NCBI GenBank assembly: GCA_965228545.1
Contig: OZ245822.1
Location: 1,984,001-2,048,000 of the forward strand
From: HXMU1420-13 sp965228545
GTDB taxonomy: Bacteria > Bacteroidota > Rhodothermia > Balneolales > Balneolaceae
Direction: 5' to 3'
Length of the DNA: 64,000 nucleotides
The translations under genes were made by a program, and so were the position numbers. Of this stretch, positions 16,109 to 23,858 are shown in pieces (positions within the stretch are counted from its first letter, which is position 1; the number at the start of each line of letters is the position of its first letter). The notes under the pieces were generated by a model that was not told the origin of the DNA, searched no databases, and saw only the letters and a program-made list of their open reading frames with translations.

Positions 16109-18463
16109 TTAATTTCTTAGTGGTTTACCGGTTTTAAGCATGTGCTCGATGCGCGCTTGTGTGCGCTCATCATGCAAGCACTCAAATATGGCTTCTCGTT
16201 CGAGTTTGAGAAGAAAATCCTCGCTAACTTCCTGTGGTTCTGATACATTTCCACCTGATAATACATGTGCAACTCGTTGAGCAACTACCTTATCATAATC
16301 GGTTGCATGCCCGGCTTCATTCATTACATAAAGCATAATTTTCATTACACTTTCTGCTTTTTTCCCCAACACTTTAATTGTTGGTTTTGTTGGTGGGGTG
16401 TATCCTGATTCAGCCAATGTTTTAGCTTCCTGCTTTGCCGTTTCAAGTAGATTATTCCGATTCATTACGATCACTGAATCACTCGGAATCAATCCCATTT
16501 TTTTAGCTTTCAATGCTGAATCCGAAACTTTTGCCAATCCGATAGTTTTAAACACTTCTCTTACGAAGGGCAGTGGATCGGCATCTTCAGGCAGATTAAT
16601 CATTGCTCTTCGAAGTAGTTCTGTAGTTCCTCCACCAGCAGGAATTAATCCAACACCAACTTCAACTAATCCCATATATAGTTCATGATGAGCAACAACT
16701 TTATCGGAATACAGCACAAATTCTGCGCCACCGCCTAAAGTCATCCCAAATGGAGCCGCCACAACCGGAAATGGTGCGTAACGCAAAGCCACAGCGGTTC
16801 GTTGAAAGTTATTTACCGTGTCATAAACTTTTTCGGTTTCTCCATTCTTATAGAAGGTGATTGCTTCCATTAAATCGGCGCCATAAGCAAAATTATCACC
16901 CCAATGAGATAGCACTAAGCCATCGAAATGGTCATTAACATGAGAAAGACAAGATTCGAGATCGCTTACTAACTCACCATTCAAGGTTGCATTCTTAGTT
17001 CTAAACTCAAACTGAGCGATACCATCACCTAAATCAATAACTGCCGATGATTTTGAAGTTGTTACAACTCGATTATTAAGTACAATAGCACTTTTGGTAA
17101 TATCCTTAACCGACCTTAAAGAAGCTTTTGCATAACTCTTTTGAGTTGGTTCATACACCGTTTCATTTTGGTAGAACCTATCAATACCGGCATCGAGCAT
17201 TTGAGAAATAAGCGCAGGAACATCAAATCCATCTTTTTTTGCACGGTCAATAACATATTGTAAACCAAGTGCATCCCAACGCTCAAACGGTCCCAACACC
17301 CAATTGAATCCCCATTTCATAGCCCGATCAATTGCTTCAATTGAGTCAGAAATTTCAGGAACCCGATTGGCGGCATATAACAATAAATTTCGCTGAACCT
17401 GCCAGATGAAATTTCCTTCCTCAGAATCAGATTCAACCAAAAACTTCAGCCTTTCCTTCGAATCAGTAATTTTCTTTGCCTCTTTGATAATCTCCGATTG
17501 AATATTTATTTGAGGCTCATATTCGAACGATTTTGGATTCAATACATGGAATTCTCGACCATTTTTGGTTTGAACTTTTTTATAAAAACCCTGTCCAGCT
17601 TTATTACCAACCCAACCATGTTCTAGCATTTTTCCAAAGCCGGCAGGAAGTTTGAACACTTCTTTCTGCTCATCGTCAGGGATGGATGGGTAAATATTTT
17701 TCGCTACATGATGTAGTACATCCAACCCGGCCAAGTCGGCTGTTCTAAAGGATGCTGCTTTTGAATAACCGGTGAGCGTGCCACACATGGCGTCAATTTC
17801 TTCGGCTCGAAAATCGCCCTCAAAAAAATAAGGAAGCAGACTAGCCATCGAATACACACCAATTCTATTCGCAATAAAATTTGGAGTGTCTTTGCACTCC
17901 ACTACTCCTTTTCCAAGAATCTCATCAAAAAACAGACGCATAGTACTCAGGGTCTGGTCAGAAGTTTCCTCAATGGGAATCAACTCCAACAAATGCATGT
18001 ATCTTGGGGGATTAAAGAAATGAGTCCCTAAAAAATGAGTTTTAAAATTAGCAGAACAGTTTTTACTAATTTCCTGAATCGGGAGTCCGGAAGTATTGCT
18101 ACTCACAATGGCCGAATCTGATCGAACTGCATCAATTTTTGATAAAAGCTCCTGCTTAATATCCATCCGCTCCACTACCACTTCGCAAATCCAATCATAA
18201 GATGATAAATCGGCGAGATTATCCTCAAAATTCCCGGTCTTTATTTGGGAAGCCAGTGATGGATCCGCCAAAGGTGCCGGTTTCATTTTTAGGAGTTTCT
18301 TCACATTGTCATCAGCAATACTATTTGGATGCTTTGAATCCTCATTTTTTAAATCCAAGAGTAGCACTTCCAGACCTGCATTTACGCAATGGGCAGCGAT
18401 TTGACTCCCCATAACTCCACTTCCGAGTACGGCTACTTTTCGAATTTTTCGATGTGATTTCAT
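16109..18463 (-). CDS. fadN: Bifunctional 3-hydroxyacyl-CoA dehydrogenase/enoyl-CoA hydratase, FadN type
   Basis: This 784-residue enzyme has the dehydrogenase first and the crotonase domain last, the order of Bacillus FadN and the reverse of E. coli FadB. The NAD loop is GSGVMG (14-19). GTHFFNPPRYMHLLELIP and the C-terminal dehydrogenase segment GYSKAASFRTADLAGLDVL follow. The crotonase half (about 470-690) shows GMTLGGGAEFVL and MGLVEVGVGLIPAGGG, with both glutamates in the expected places. It catalyses hydration and oxidation steps of beta-oxidation. The start overlaps the stop of the acyl-CoA ligase gene (ATGA), so the two are coupled. Confidence 0.94.
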   Translation of the reverse strand: MKSHRKIRKVAVLGSGVMGSQIAAHCVNAGLEVLLLDLKNEDSKHPNSIADDNVKKLLKMKPAPLADPSLASQIKTGNFEDNLADLSSYDWICEVVVERMDIKQELLSKIDAVRSDSAIVSSNTSGLPIQEISKNCSANFKTHFLGTHFFNPPRYMHLLELIPIEETSDQTLSTMRLFFDEILGKGVVECKDTPNFIANRIGVYSMASLLPYFFEGDFRAEEIDAMCGTLTGYSKAASFRTADLAGLDVLHHVAKNIYPSIPDDEQKEVFKLPAGFGKMLEHGWVGNKAGQGFYKKVQTKNGREFHVLNPKSFEYEPQINIQSEIIKEAKKITDSKERLKFLVESDSEEGNFIWQVQRNLLLYAANRVPEISDSIEAIDRAMKWGFNWVLGPFERWDALGLQYVIDRAKKDGFDVPALISQMLDAGIDRFYQNETVYEPTQKSYAKASLRSVKDITKSAIVLNNRVVTTSKSSAVIDLGDGIAQFEFRTKNATLNGELVSDLESCLSHVNDHFDGLVLSHWGDNFAYGADLMEAITFYKNGETEKVYDTVNNFQRTAVALRYAPFPVVAAPFGMTLGGGAEFVLYSDKVVAHHELYMGLVEVGVGLIPAGGGTTELLRRAMINLPEDADPLPFVREVFKTIGLAKVSDSALKAKKMGLIPSDSVIVMNRNNLLETAKQEAKTLAESGYTPPTKPTIKVLGKKAESVMKIMLYVMNEAGHATDYDKVVAQRVAHVLSGGNVSEPQEVSEDFLLKLEREAIFECLHDERTQARIEHMLKTGKPLRN

Positions 18464-20265
18464 AGTGCTGATGAATTGGTATCGGCATATAAGCCGGAGA
18501 TTTCTTCTTTATAGTTATGTTTTACCACAGACCTTCGGATACTCATTTTTGGGGTAAGCTCCCCTTTTTCGATGGTGAAGGCATCTTTTATGAGAATAAA
18601 TTTCTTCACTTTTTCCCAGTGTGGCAGCTTTCGATTTACTTTATCCAATTCGCGCTGAAGTTTTGTAATCACGCGCTCGTCTGTTACTAATTCGTTCTCA
18701 TTGTAGCTTAGTTCTTTTTGATCGAATCGCTTTTTGATGTTCGTCCAATCCGGTACAATAAGAGCTGCACAGAATTTTTGTTGATCACCAATTACTAAGG
18801 CTTGATCAATAAATCCGCTATTCATGAGTGCATTTTCGATAGGTTGTGGGGCAACATATTTACCTGTCGATAACTTAAACATCGATTTTTTTCTATCGGT
18901 GATAAACAACCATCCTTCATCATCAATATGGCCAATATCACCGGTACAAAACCAGCCATCATCAGTCATAACTTCGGCTGTTTTTTCGGGTAGTTTATAA
19001 TAGCCTATCATCACATTTGGCCCGATAGTTTGAATCTCGCCATCTTCAGCAATACGAATTTCTACATCAACTAAAGGCATACCGGCCGAACCAATTCTGA
19101 TTTGATCGGGAAGGCTAGAGGTCATCACCGGAGAGGTTTCGGTTAATCCATATCCCATGCCAACTTTAAAACCGATTCCATTAAAAAAACGCATCACATT
19201 GGGAGCCAGTGCCGCTCCACCAACCGTAGTACCGATCAAGTTTCCTCCCATACCATCTCTGATTTTTGAATACACCATTTTGTCTGCAATTTTCCAGCGA
19301 ATGGCATCTAAACCAGATGGGGGATTTTCCGGATCATACTGCTCAGCAAAGTGTATGGCCCAATAATAAATGTTCTTTTTCAAGCCGGATAATTCTTGAC
19401 CACGAACCTTGAGACCAGTCATGATTTTTTCCAGCAATCGCGGTACGGTGGCAAAGTAAATCGGCTTAATAGTCACCAAGTCCGACTTAAATTCATTGAT
19501 ATCTTCTACATAATACACCGATGCCCCTTCATGGATGTACAGATAAGAGGCAATACGTTCGAGCATATGCGCTAGAGGCAGGTATGATAGTACCTTAGGG
19601 TGATCAATTTTTGAAGTATCGAAGGGCATTCTCATCGCCGAAGCGATGGTATTTGATGCAAGATTCATATGCGTAAGCATTACTCCTTTCGGTACACCGG
19701 TTGTTCCTGACGTATAATTGATATTAGCAAGGTCTTCCGGTTCAATGGAATTTCTGAGCTCATCAAATAACTCTGGTTGCTCCTTATCTAGCGCTTCACC
19801 TTGTTCCATCACACCCTCAAAACTCAACAGTTTTTCATGCTTGGATGGCAAAATGGAGATAATCGAGGTAACCGTTTTTATTTCTTTGATCAGAGGTTTA
19901 GTTTCACTAAAAAGTTCATCCTTAGAAACAATGTGTACTTTCGCCTCAGAATTTTCGAGGATATAAGTTATTTGATCTGCAGGCTGTGTAGTGTATATGG
20001 CTACGTTAACTGCTCCAATCGAGAGTACGGCTTGATCGCAAATAAGCCATTCTGTTGAATTTTCTGAGTGGATGGATACCCGATCTCCTTTTCTCACGCC
20101 TAGCTTATATAATCCAAGCGCGAGGTTTTTTACTTTTTTCCGAAACTCCTCTACCGTTGTTTCTTTCCACTCGCCATTGCGCTTTACAGCAGCGGCAATA
20201 CCCAGTTTGTTTTTATTTAAACACTGGTCTATTAATATTGGTACTACAGCTGGTTCATATTTCAT
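18460..20265 (-). CDS. Long-chain acyl-CoA synthetase (AMP-forming)
   Basis: This 601-residue adenylate-forming ligase shows the P-loop YTSGTTGVPKG, the motif GYGLTETSPVM and the hinge segment DGWFCTGDIGHIDDEGWLFI. The C-terminal domain begins near DRKKSMFKLSTGKYV. It resembles the FadD15/ACSL group that activates long-chain fatty acids with ATP and CoA. It is the first gene of the minus-strand beta-oxidation operon and is divergent from a thioesterase gene 105 nt away, so a shared regulatory region lies at 20266-20369. Confidence 0.94.
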   Translation of the reverse strand: MKYEPAVVPILIDQCLNKNKLGIAAAVKRNGEWKETTVEEFRKKVKNLALGLYKLGVRKGDRVSIHSENSTEWLICDQAVLSIGAVNVAIYTTQPADQITYILENSEAKVHIVSKDELFSETKPLIKEIKTVTSIISILPSKHEKLLSFEGVMEQGEALDKEQPELFDELRNSIEPEDLANINYTSGTTGVPKGVMLTHMNLASNTIASAMRMPFDTSKIDHPKVLSYLPLAHMLERIASYLYIHEGASVYYVEDINEFKSDLVTIKPIYFATVPRLLEKIMTGLKVRGQELSGLKKNIYYWAIHFAEQYDPENPPSGLDAIRWKIADKMVYSKIRDGMGGNLIGTTVGGAALAPNVMRFFNGIGFKVGMGYGLTETSPVMTSSLPDQIRIGSAGMPLVDVEIRIAEDGEIQTIGPNVMIGYYKLPEKTAEVMTDDGWFCTGDIGHIDDEGWLFITDRKKSMFKLSTGKYVAPQPIENALMNSGFIDQALVIGDQQKFCAALIVPDWTNIKKRFDQKELSYNENELVTDERVITKLQRELDKVNRKLPHWEKVKKFILIKDAFTIEKGELTPKMSIRRSVVKHNYKEEISGLYADTNSSAL

Positions 20266-20369
20266 ACTTTCATAACGTTAGGTTTACGAATCTGGCTATT
20301 GCCGAATGTACATAAGAAAGCGGTTCCAACAAATAATTACACAACTTAACAGTGTTAAGCAAATAAAAA

Positions 20370-20798
20370 ATGCAGATAGACAAAAGTATCGAAGAAAAAG
20401 TAAAATGGTTCCTTGAGCAACGAAAAGTAGACATGGGCTCTACGCTTGGTATGAAATTCCTGAAGATCAGTAAGGAAGAAATGATCGCTGAGATGCCGGT
20501 TGATGAGCGTACGGTTCAACCTTTTCGAATTCTTCACGGAGGAGCATCTGTTGCACTAGCAGAAACACTATGTTCGGTTGGAGCTTGGGTAAATATCCCG
20601 GATGGTAAAACAGCTGTTGGCATCGAAATTAATGCCAATCATCATCGATCAGTTGCTGAAGGCGGAAAAGTAACTGCAACTTCAGCCCCCATTCAAATTG
20701 GGCGAACCATTCATGTTTGGGAAACGAAAATCACAGACGAAAGAGGGAAGCTTGTGTGTACTTCGCGATGTACCCTAGCTATCGTTGATAGGAAATAG
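20370..20798 (+). CDS. PaaI/MenI-like hotdog-fold thioesterase
   Basis: This 142-residue protein shows the hotdog signature FRILHGGASVALAETLCSVGAW, where the HGG turn and the Glu near residue 64 correspond to active-site positions of the 4-hydroxybenzoyl-CoA/1,4-dihydroxy-2-naphthoyl-CoA thioesterase group. GIEINANHHRSVAEGGKVTA follows as in the family. It likely hydrolyses an aromatic or medium-chain acyl-CoA. Placement opposite the beta-oxidation operon suggests relief of CoA trapping, but a menaquinone-pathway role cannot be excluded. Confidence 0.88.
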   Translation: MQIDKSIEEKVKWFLEQRKVDMGSTLGMKFLKISKEEMIAEMPVDERTVQPFRILHGGASVALAETLCSVGAWVNIPDGKTAVGIEINANHHRSVAEGGKVTATSAPIQIGRTIHVWETKITDERGKLVCTSRCTLAIVDRK

Positions 20799-20809
20799 GT
20801 AGAACAATC

Positions 20810-20858
20810 GAACATTGAAATTGAACATTGAACTTCGAAGTTCAATATTCAAATGTTC
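20810..20858. repeat. Large hairpin of GAACATTGA words
   Basis: GAACATTGAACTTC (20823-20836) meets GAAGTTCAATATTC (20837-20850) in a palindrome with one mismatch. An outer GAACATT (20810-20816) pairs with AATGTTC (20852-20858). The word GAACATTGAA also repeats directly. The hairpin sits between the thioesterase stop and the fossil carboxylase end and could act as a terminator, but no T tract follows. Confidence 0.75.
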
Positions 20859-20975
20859 TACAGCGATAAATCATCGTGCTTTTTGACGCACAATCCTGCT
20901 TATGGTGATACAACTCTATCACTCTAATCGTATTTCACTCGGTAATAGAAATTTTAGAAATAATTTGCGCAAGTA
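20858..20975 (-). pseudogene. Fossil 3' end of an acyl-CoA carboxylase beta-subunit gene
   Basis: On the minus strand this region translates as IRVIELYHHKQDC and, after a one-base shift, KKHDDLSL followed by TAG (20858-20860). The intact carboxylase at 22299-23849 ends IRAMEVCQHKVDSVPKKKHDNLPL. Both phrases align, including the stop, and an 11-base block (ATCGTGCTTTT) is identical in the two DNAs. Further upstream the match fades into a frame with a stop (up to about 20975). It is a decayed duplicate of the gene's last 25-35 codons with a frameshift. It lies in the same orientation as the intact gene, 1.4 kb away. Confidence 0.7.
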
Positions 20976-21018
20976 TTTTCTTGCGTTTATATTATGCAAC
21001 AAATCACTTGCATAATAT
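20968..21018. promoter_or_regulatory. Stacked inverted repeats, probable ArsR operator
   Basis: Two inverted repeats are adjacent. CGCAAG-N6-CTTGCG lies at 20968-20985. ATATTATGCAA-N8-TTGCATAATAT lies at 20989-21018, with perfect 11-bp arms. Both centre on TTGC/GCAA half sites. The second ends 6 nt before the arsR start codon, so bound repressor would block transcription or translation initiation. Long AT-rich inverted repeats over the promoter are typical for ArsR autoregulation. Confidence 0.65.
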
Positions 21019-21024
21019 TTTTGA

Positions 21025-21342
21025 ATGAGACGAGACGTTTTTAATGCCATTGCTGATCCCACTCGAAGAAGCATTTTGATGACTTTAATCGAAGACAAAC
21101 AAAATGTGAATACACTAGCTGAGAAATTTGATATCAGCAGGCAAGCCGTTTCGTTGCACGTAAAATATCTACATGAATGTGGTGTGATATCCATTCATAA
21201 AGAAGGCAGAGAAAGAATTTGTGAATTGGAAGTGAAGAAATTGGCTGAATTAGAAGACTGGATAACGCCGTTCCGAAAACTTTGGGAAAAGCGTTTTGAT
21301 CAATTGGATAGTCTACTCAACGAGTTAAAGAAAAATCAATAA
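21025..21342 (+). CDS. ArsR-family transcriptional regulator
   Basis: This 105-residue winged-helix protein begins in the typical way with RRDVFNAIADPTRRSILMTL and has a recognition helix in FDISRQAVSLHVKYLHECGV. It lacks the CxC metal site of ArsR/SmtB. It belongs with the metal-independent subgroup that regularly precedes SRPBCC (AHSA1) genes, as here. Inverted repeats directly upstream suggest autorepression. The ligand is unknown. Confidence 0.93.
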   Translation: MRRDVFNAIADPTRRSILMTLIEDKQNVNTLAEKFDISRQAVSLHVKYLHECGVISIHKEGRERICELEVKKLAELEDWITPFRKLWEKRFDQLDSLLNELKKNQ

Positions 21343-21368
21343 TAACTAAAACAAATAATTCAAGAACC

Positions 21369-21857
21369 ATGAATAAAACACATTTTTCGGCGAAACAGCA
21401 TGTTTTAACAGTTACCCGAACTTTTGATGCCGAACTTGATTTGGTATGGCGAGCCTGGACGGAAGCAGAATTGCTTGATCAATGGTGGGCACCGAAACCT
21501 TGGAAATCAGTTACCTCACATATGGACTTTAAAGTTGGTGGCCATAGAATCTATGCCATGGTTGGACCTGAGGGAGAAAAACATGTTGGAAGAACCAACT
21601 ATGTGTCAATTAATGAGAAGAAAGACTTTGCCGGGGAAGACGCGTTTTGCGATGAAGAGGGAAATATCAATCCGGATTTCCCAATCGCTACCTTTATCAA
21701 CCAATTCGAATCAAATGCCAATTCTACCTCAGTAACTATTGAAACTGAATATGCCTCGGAAGAACACCTAAAACAAATTATAGAAATGGGCATGAAAGAA
21801 GGTCTTAGCGCCGCGTTTGAAAACCTAGATGCTGTTCTAATTGAGGTAGATAAATGA
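21369..21857 (+). CDS. SRPBCC (AHSA1-like) domain protein
   Basis: This 162-residue protein shows the AHSA1 family start VTRTFDAELDLVWRAWTEAELLDQWWAPKPW. The segment VTIETEYASEEHLKQIIEMGMKEGLSAAFENLD ends the helix-grip fold that lines a hydrophobic pocket. Members paired with ArsR regulators probably bind a small hydrophobic ligand. It lies 26 nt after arsR in the same operon. Confidence 0.9.
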   Translation: MNKTHFSAKQHVLTVTRTFDAELDLVWRAWTEAELLDQWWAPKPWKSVTSHMDFKVGGHRIYAMVGPEGEKHVGRTNYVSINEKKDFAGEDAFCDEEGNINPDFPIATFINQFESNANSTSVTIETEYASEEHLKQIIEMGMKEGLSAAFENLDAVLIEVDK

Positions 21858-21935
21858 ACAACTTAATCTGATGAAGTCAGGCGAAGACACTTTTTTCAAA
21901 TTAATCCCGGACAACTTACTAATTATTAGTTTTTT

Positions 21936-22295
21936 ATGAAGAGTTCTGAAATTGACACATATATCGAGAGTTTTGATGGATCGGTTGTCCATTACTTGAA
22001 AGAACTCAGAGCTCTAATTAATGAAGCGGTACCAGAGTGTGAGGAAATGATGAATTATAATATTCCTGCGTTTTCGTTAGTAAAGGGTGGAAAGAGGGAA
22101 CAACAAATAATGATCGCCGGCTACAAAAAACATGTTGGACTTTACCCACATCCAACCACAATGGAAAAGTTTTGGATTAGACTTGAGGGATATAAAAAGG
22201 CCAAAGGCTCGGTACAATTTCCTTTGAATGAGCCCTTACCGAAAGAGCTCATTCAGGAAATGATTTTGTACAGGCTAGATCTTCTAACTTCTTAG
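21936..22295 (+). CDS. DUF1801-family protein
   Basis: This 119-residue protein fits the DUF1801 family (Bacillus YdhG/Fra relatives). It has an N-terminal helical pair with LRALINEAVPECEEMMNYNIPAF, and a C-terminal half with KKHVGLYPHPTTMEKF and GSVQFPLNEPLPKELIQEMI. Some relatives are described as iron chaperones, others are uncharacterised. It ends 3 nt before the convergent carboxylase stop. It is probably part of the ArsR cassette, although 78 nt containing a weak ACTAA/TTAGT hairpin with Ts separates it from the SRPBCC gene. Confidence 0.8.
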   Translation: MKSSEIDTYIESFDGSVVHYLKELRALINEAVPECEEMMNYNIPAFSLVKGGKREQQIMIAGYKKHVGLYPHPTTMEKFWIRLEGYKKAKGSVQFPLNEPLPKELIQEMILYRLDLLTS

Positions 22296-22298
22296 ACT

Positions 22299-23849
22299 TT
22301 ACAACGGTAGATTATCGTGCTTTTTCTTGGGAACAGAATCCACTTTATGCTGGCACACTTCCATTGCTCTGATCAACTTCTCGCGAGTTTCGGATGGTAG
22401 AATAACATCATCGATAAACCCACGTGCGGCTGCTTTATATGGATGCGCAAACTCTTCGGCATATTGTGCTTCGAGTTCTGCCTGCTTTGCTACGGGATCC
22501 TCAGCAGCAGCAATTTCACGTCGAAATATTATTTCTACGGCACCTTTCGTTCCCATTACTGCAATTTCGGCTGTTGGCCATGCTACATTATAATCTGCGC
22601 GAATGTGTTTCGAGTTCATCACATCATAAGCCCCGCCATAAGCTTTACGGGTAATAACTGTCATTTTTGGAACCGTTGCTTCGCAGAAAGCATACAGTAA
22701 TTTTGCCCCATGCTTGATAATACCTCCCCACTCTTGATCGGTACCGGGCAAGAATCCGGGAACATCTTCGAAAACGATTAGCGGAATATTAAAAGCATCA
22801 CAGAAGCGTACAAACCTTGCGCCTTTTAACGACGAATTAATCCCCAAAACACCGGCCAGTGCCAATGGTTGATTTGCAACAATTCCTACACTTCTTCCGC
22901 CCAAGCGTGCAAAACCTACAATTATGTTTTCGGCGTAGTCTTTATGAACTTCATAAAACGAATCCTCATCCACAACGCCCTGAATCACATCGTGCATATC
23001 GTAGGGTTTATTCGGATTTAAAGGTACAATATCTTCAAGCGCTTTAGCTTTTGCAGAATTAGGAGCTTTCGCCGGTATCATCGGAACTTTTTCCTCACAA
23101 TTTTGAGGAATGTAGCTCATCAATCTTCTTATGTCTTGTAAACAAGCCGCATCGTTAGGCACTGCAAAATGAGCAACCCCTGATTTAGAATTATGTGTAG
23201 AAGCTCCCCCAAGTTCTTCGGAAGTAACCTCCTCGTGCGTAACGGTTTTTACCACATTTGGTCCGGTTACGAACATATAGCTCGTGTTCTCAACCATGTA
23301 AATAAAATCAGTGAGTGCAGGGCTGTACACAGCGCCACCTGCGCAAGGCCCCATAATTGCTGAAATTTGAGGAATCACCCCAGATGCCATACTATTACGC
23401 CAAAACACCTCGGCATACCCGCCAAGCGATGAAACTCCTTCTTGAATTCGAGCGCCACCAGAATCGTTTAATCCAATAACCGGAATACCATTCTTCATAG
23501 CAAGATCCATGATTTTGCACATTTTCTCGGCAAATGTTTCGGATAGTGATCCACCAAAAACAGTAAAATCCTGGCTGAAAACATACACCGGTCGACCATT
23601 AATTTTGCCGTAACCGGTAATAATTCCATCTCCCAAAATTTTCTGACTGCCCAGCCCAAACGCATCACTACGATGTGTTACAAATGCGTCGATCTCTTCG
23701 AACGAGCCTTTATCAAGCAATAAATTTACACGTTCACGTGCGGTAAGTTTTCCCTTTTGATGTTGTTTTTCGATACGTTTTTCGCCTCCGCCTTTTAAAG
23801 CTTCAGCCCGCATTTCCATTAGCCGTTGTACTTTTTCGTTTGCTTCCAT
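22299..23849 (-). CDS. pccB: Acyl-CoA carboxylase beta (carboxyltransferase) subunit
   Basis: This 516-residue protein is a biotin-dependent carboxyltransferase of the propionyl/acetyl-CoA carboxylase beta family. The N-terminal half includes GKLTARERVNLLLDKGSFEE and DSGGARIQEGVSSLGGY. GPCAGGAVYSPAL and the C-terminal VFEDVPGFLPGTDQEWGGII and ITRKAYGGAYDVM shape the acyl-CoA and biotin sites. It likely makes methylmalonyl-CoA from propionyl-CoA, which suits the odd-chain end of the nearby beta-oxidation operon. The biotin carboxylase subunit is not in the window. It follows an unknown gene by 9 nt. A decayed copy of its 3' end lies at 20858-20975. Confidence 0.93.
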   Translation of the reverse strand: MEANEKVQRLMEMRAEALKGGGEKRIEKQHQKGKLTARERVNLLLDKGSFEEIDAFVTHRSDAFGLGSQKILGDGIITGYGKINGRPVYVFSQDFTVFGGSLSETFAEKMCKIMDLAMKNGIPVIGLNDSGGARIQEGVSSLGGYAEVFWRNSMASGVIPQISAIMGPCAGGAVYSPALTDFIYMVENTSYMFVTGPNVVKTVTHEEVTSEELGGASTHNSKSGVAHFAVPNDAACLQDIRRLMSYIPQNCEEKVPMIPAKAPNSAKAKALEDIVPLNPNKPYDMHDVIQGVVDEDSFYEVHKDYAENIIVGFARLGGRSVGIVANQPLALAGVLGINSSLKGARFVRFCDAFNIPLIVFEDVPGFLPGTDQEWGGIIKHGAKLLYAFCEATVPKMTVITRKAYGGAYDVMNSKHIRADYNVAWPTAEIAVMGTKGAVEIIFRREIAAAEDPVAKQAELEAQYAEEFAHPYKAAARGFIDDVILPSETREKLIRAMEVCQHKVDSVPKKKHDNLPL

Positions 23850-23858
23850 GTTCGCTCC

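Noticed and set aside
21870..21938. A 22-codon frame between the SRPBCC and DUF1801 genes
   Set aside because: Too short, no ribosome site and no conserved feature; its end overlaps the next start by chance.
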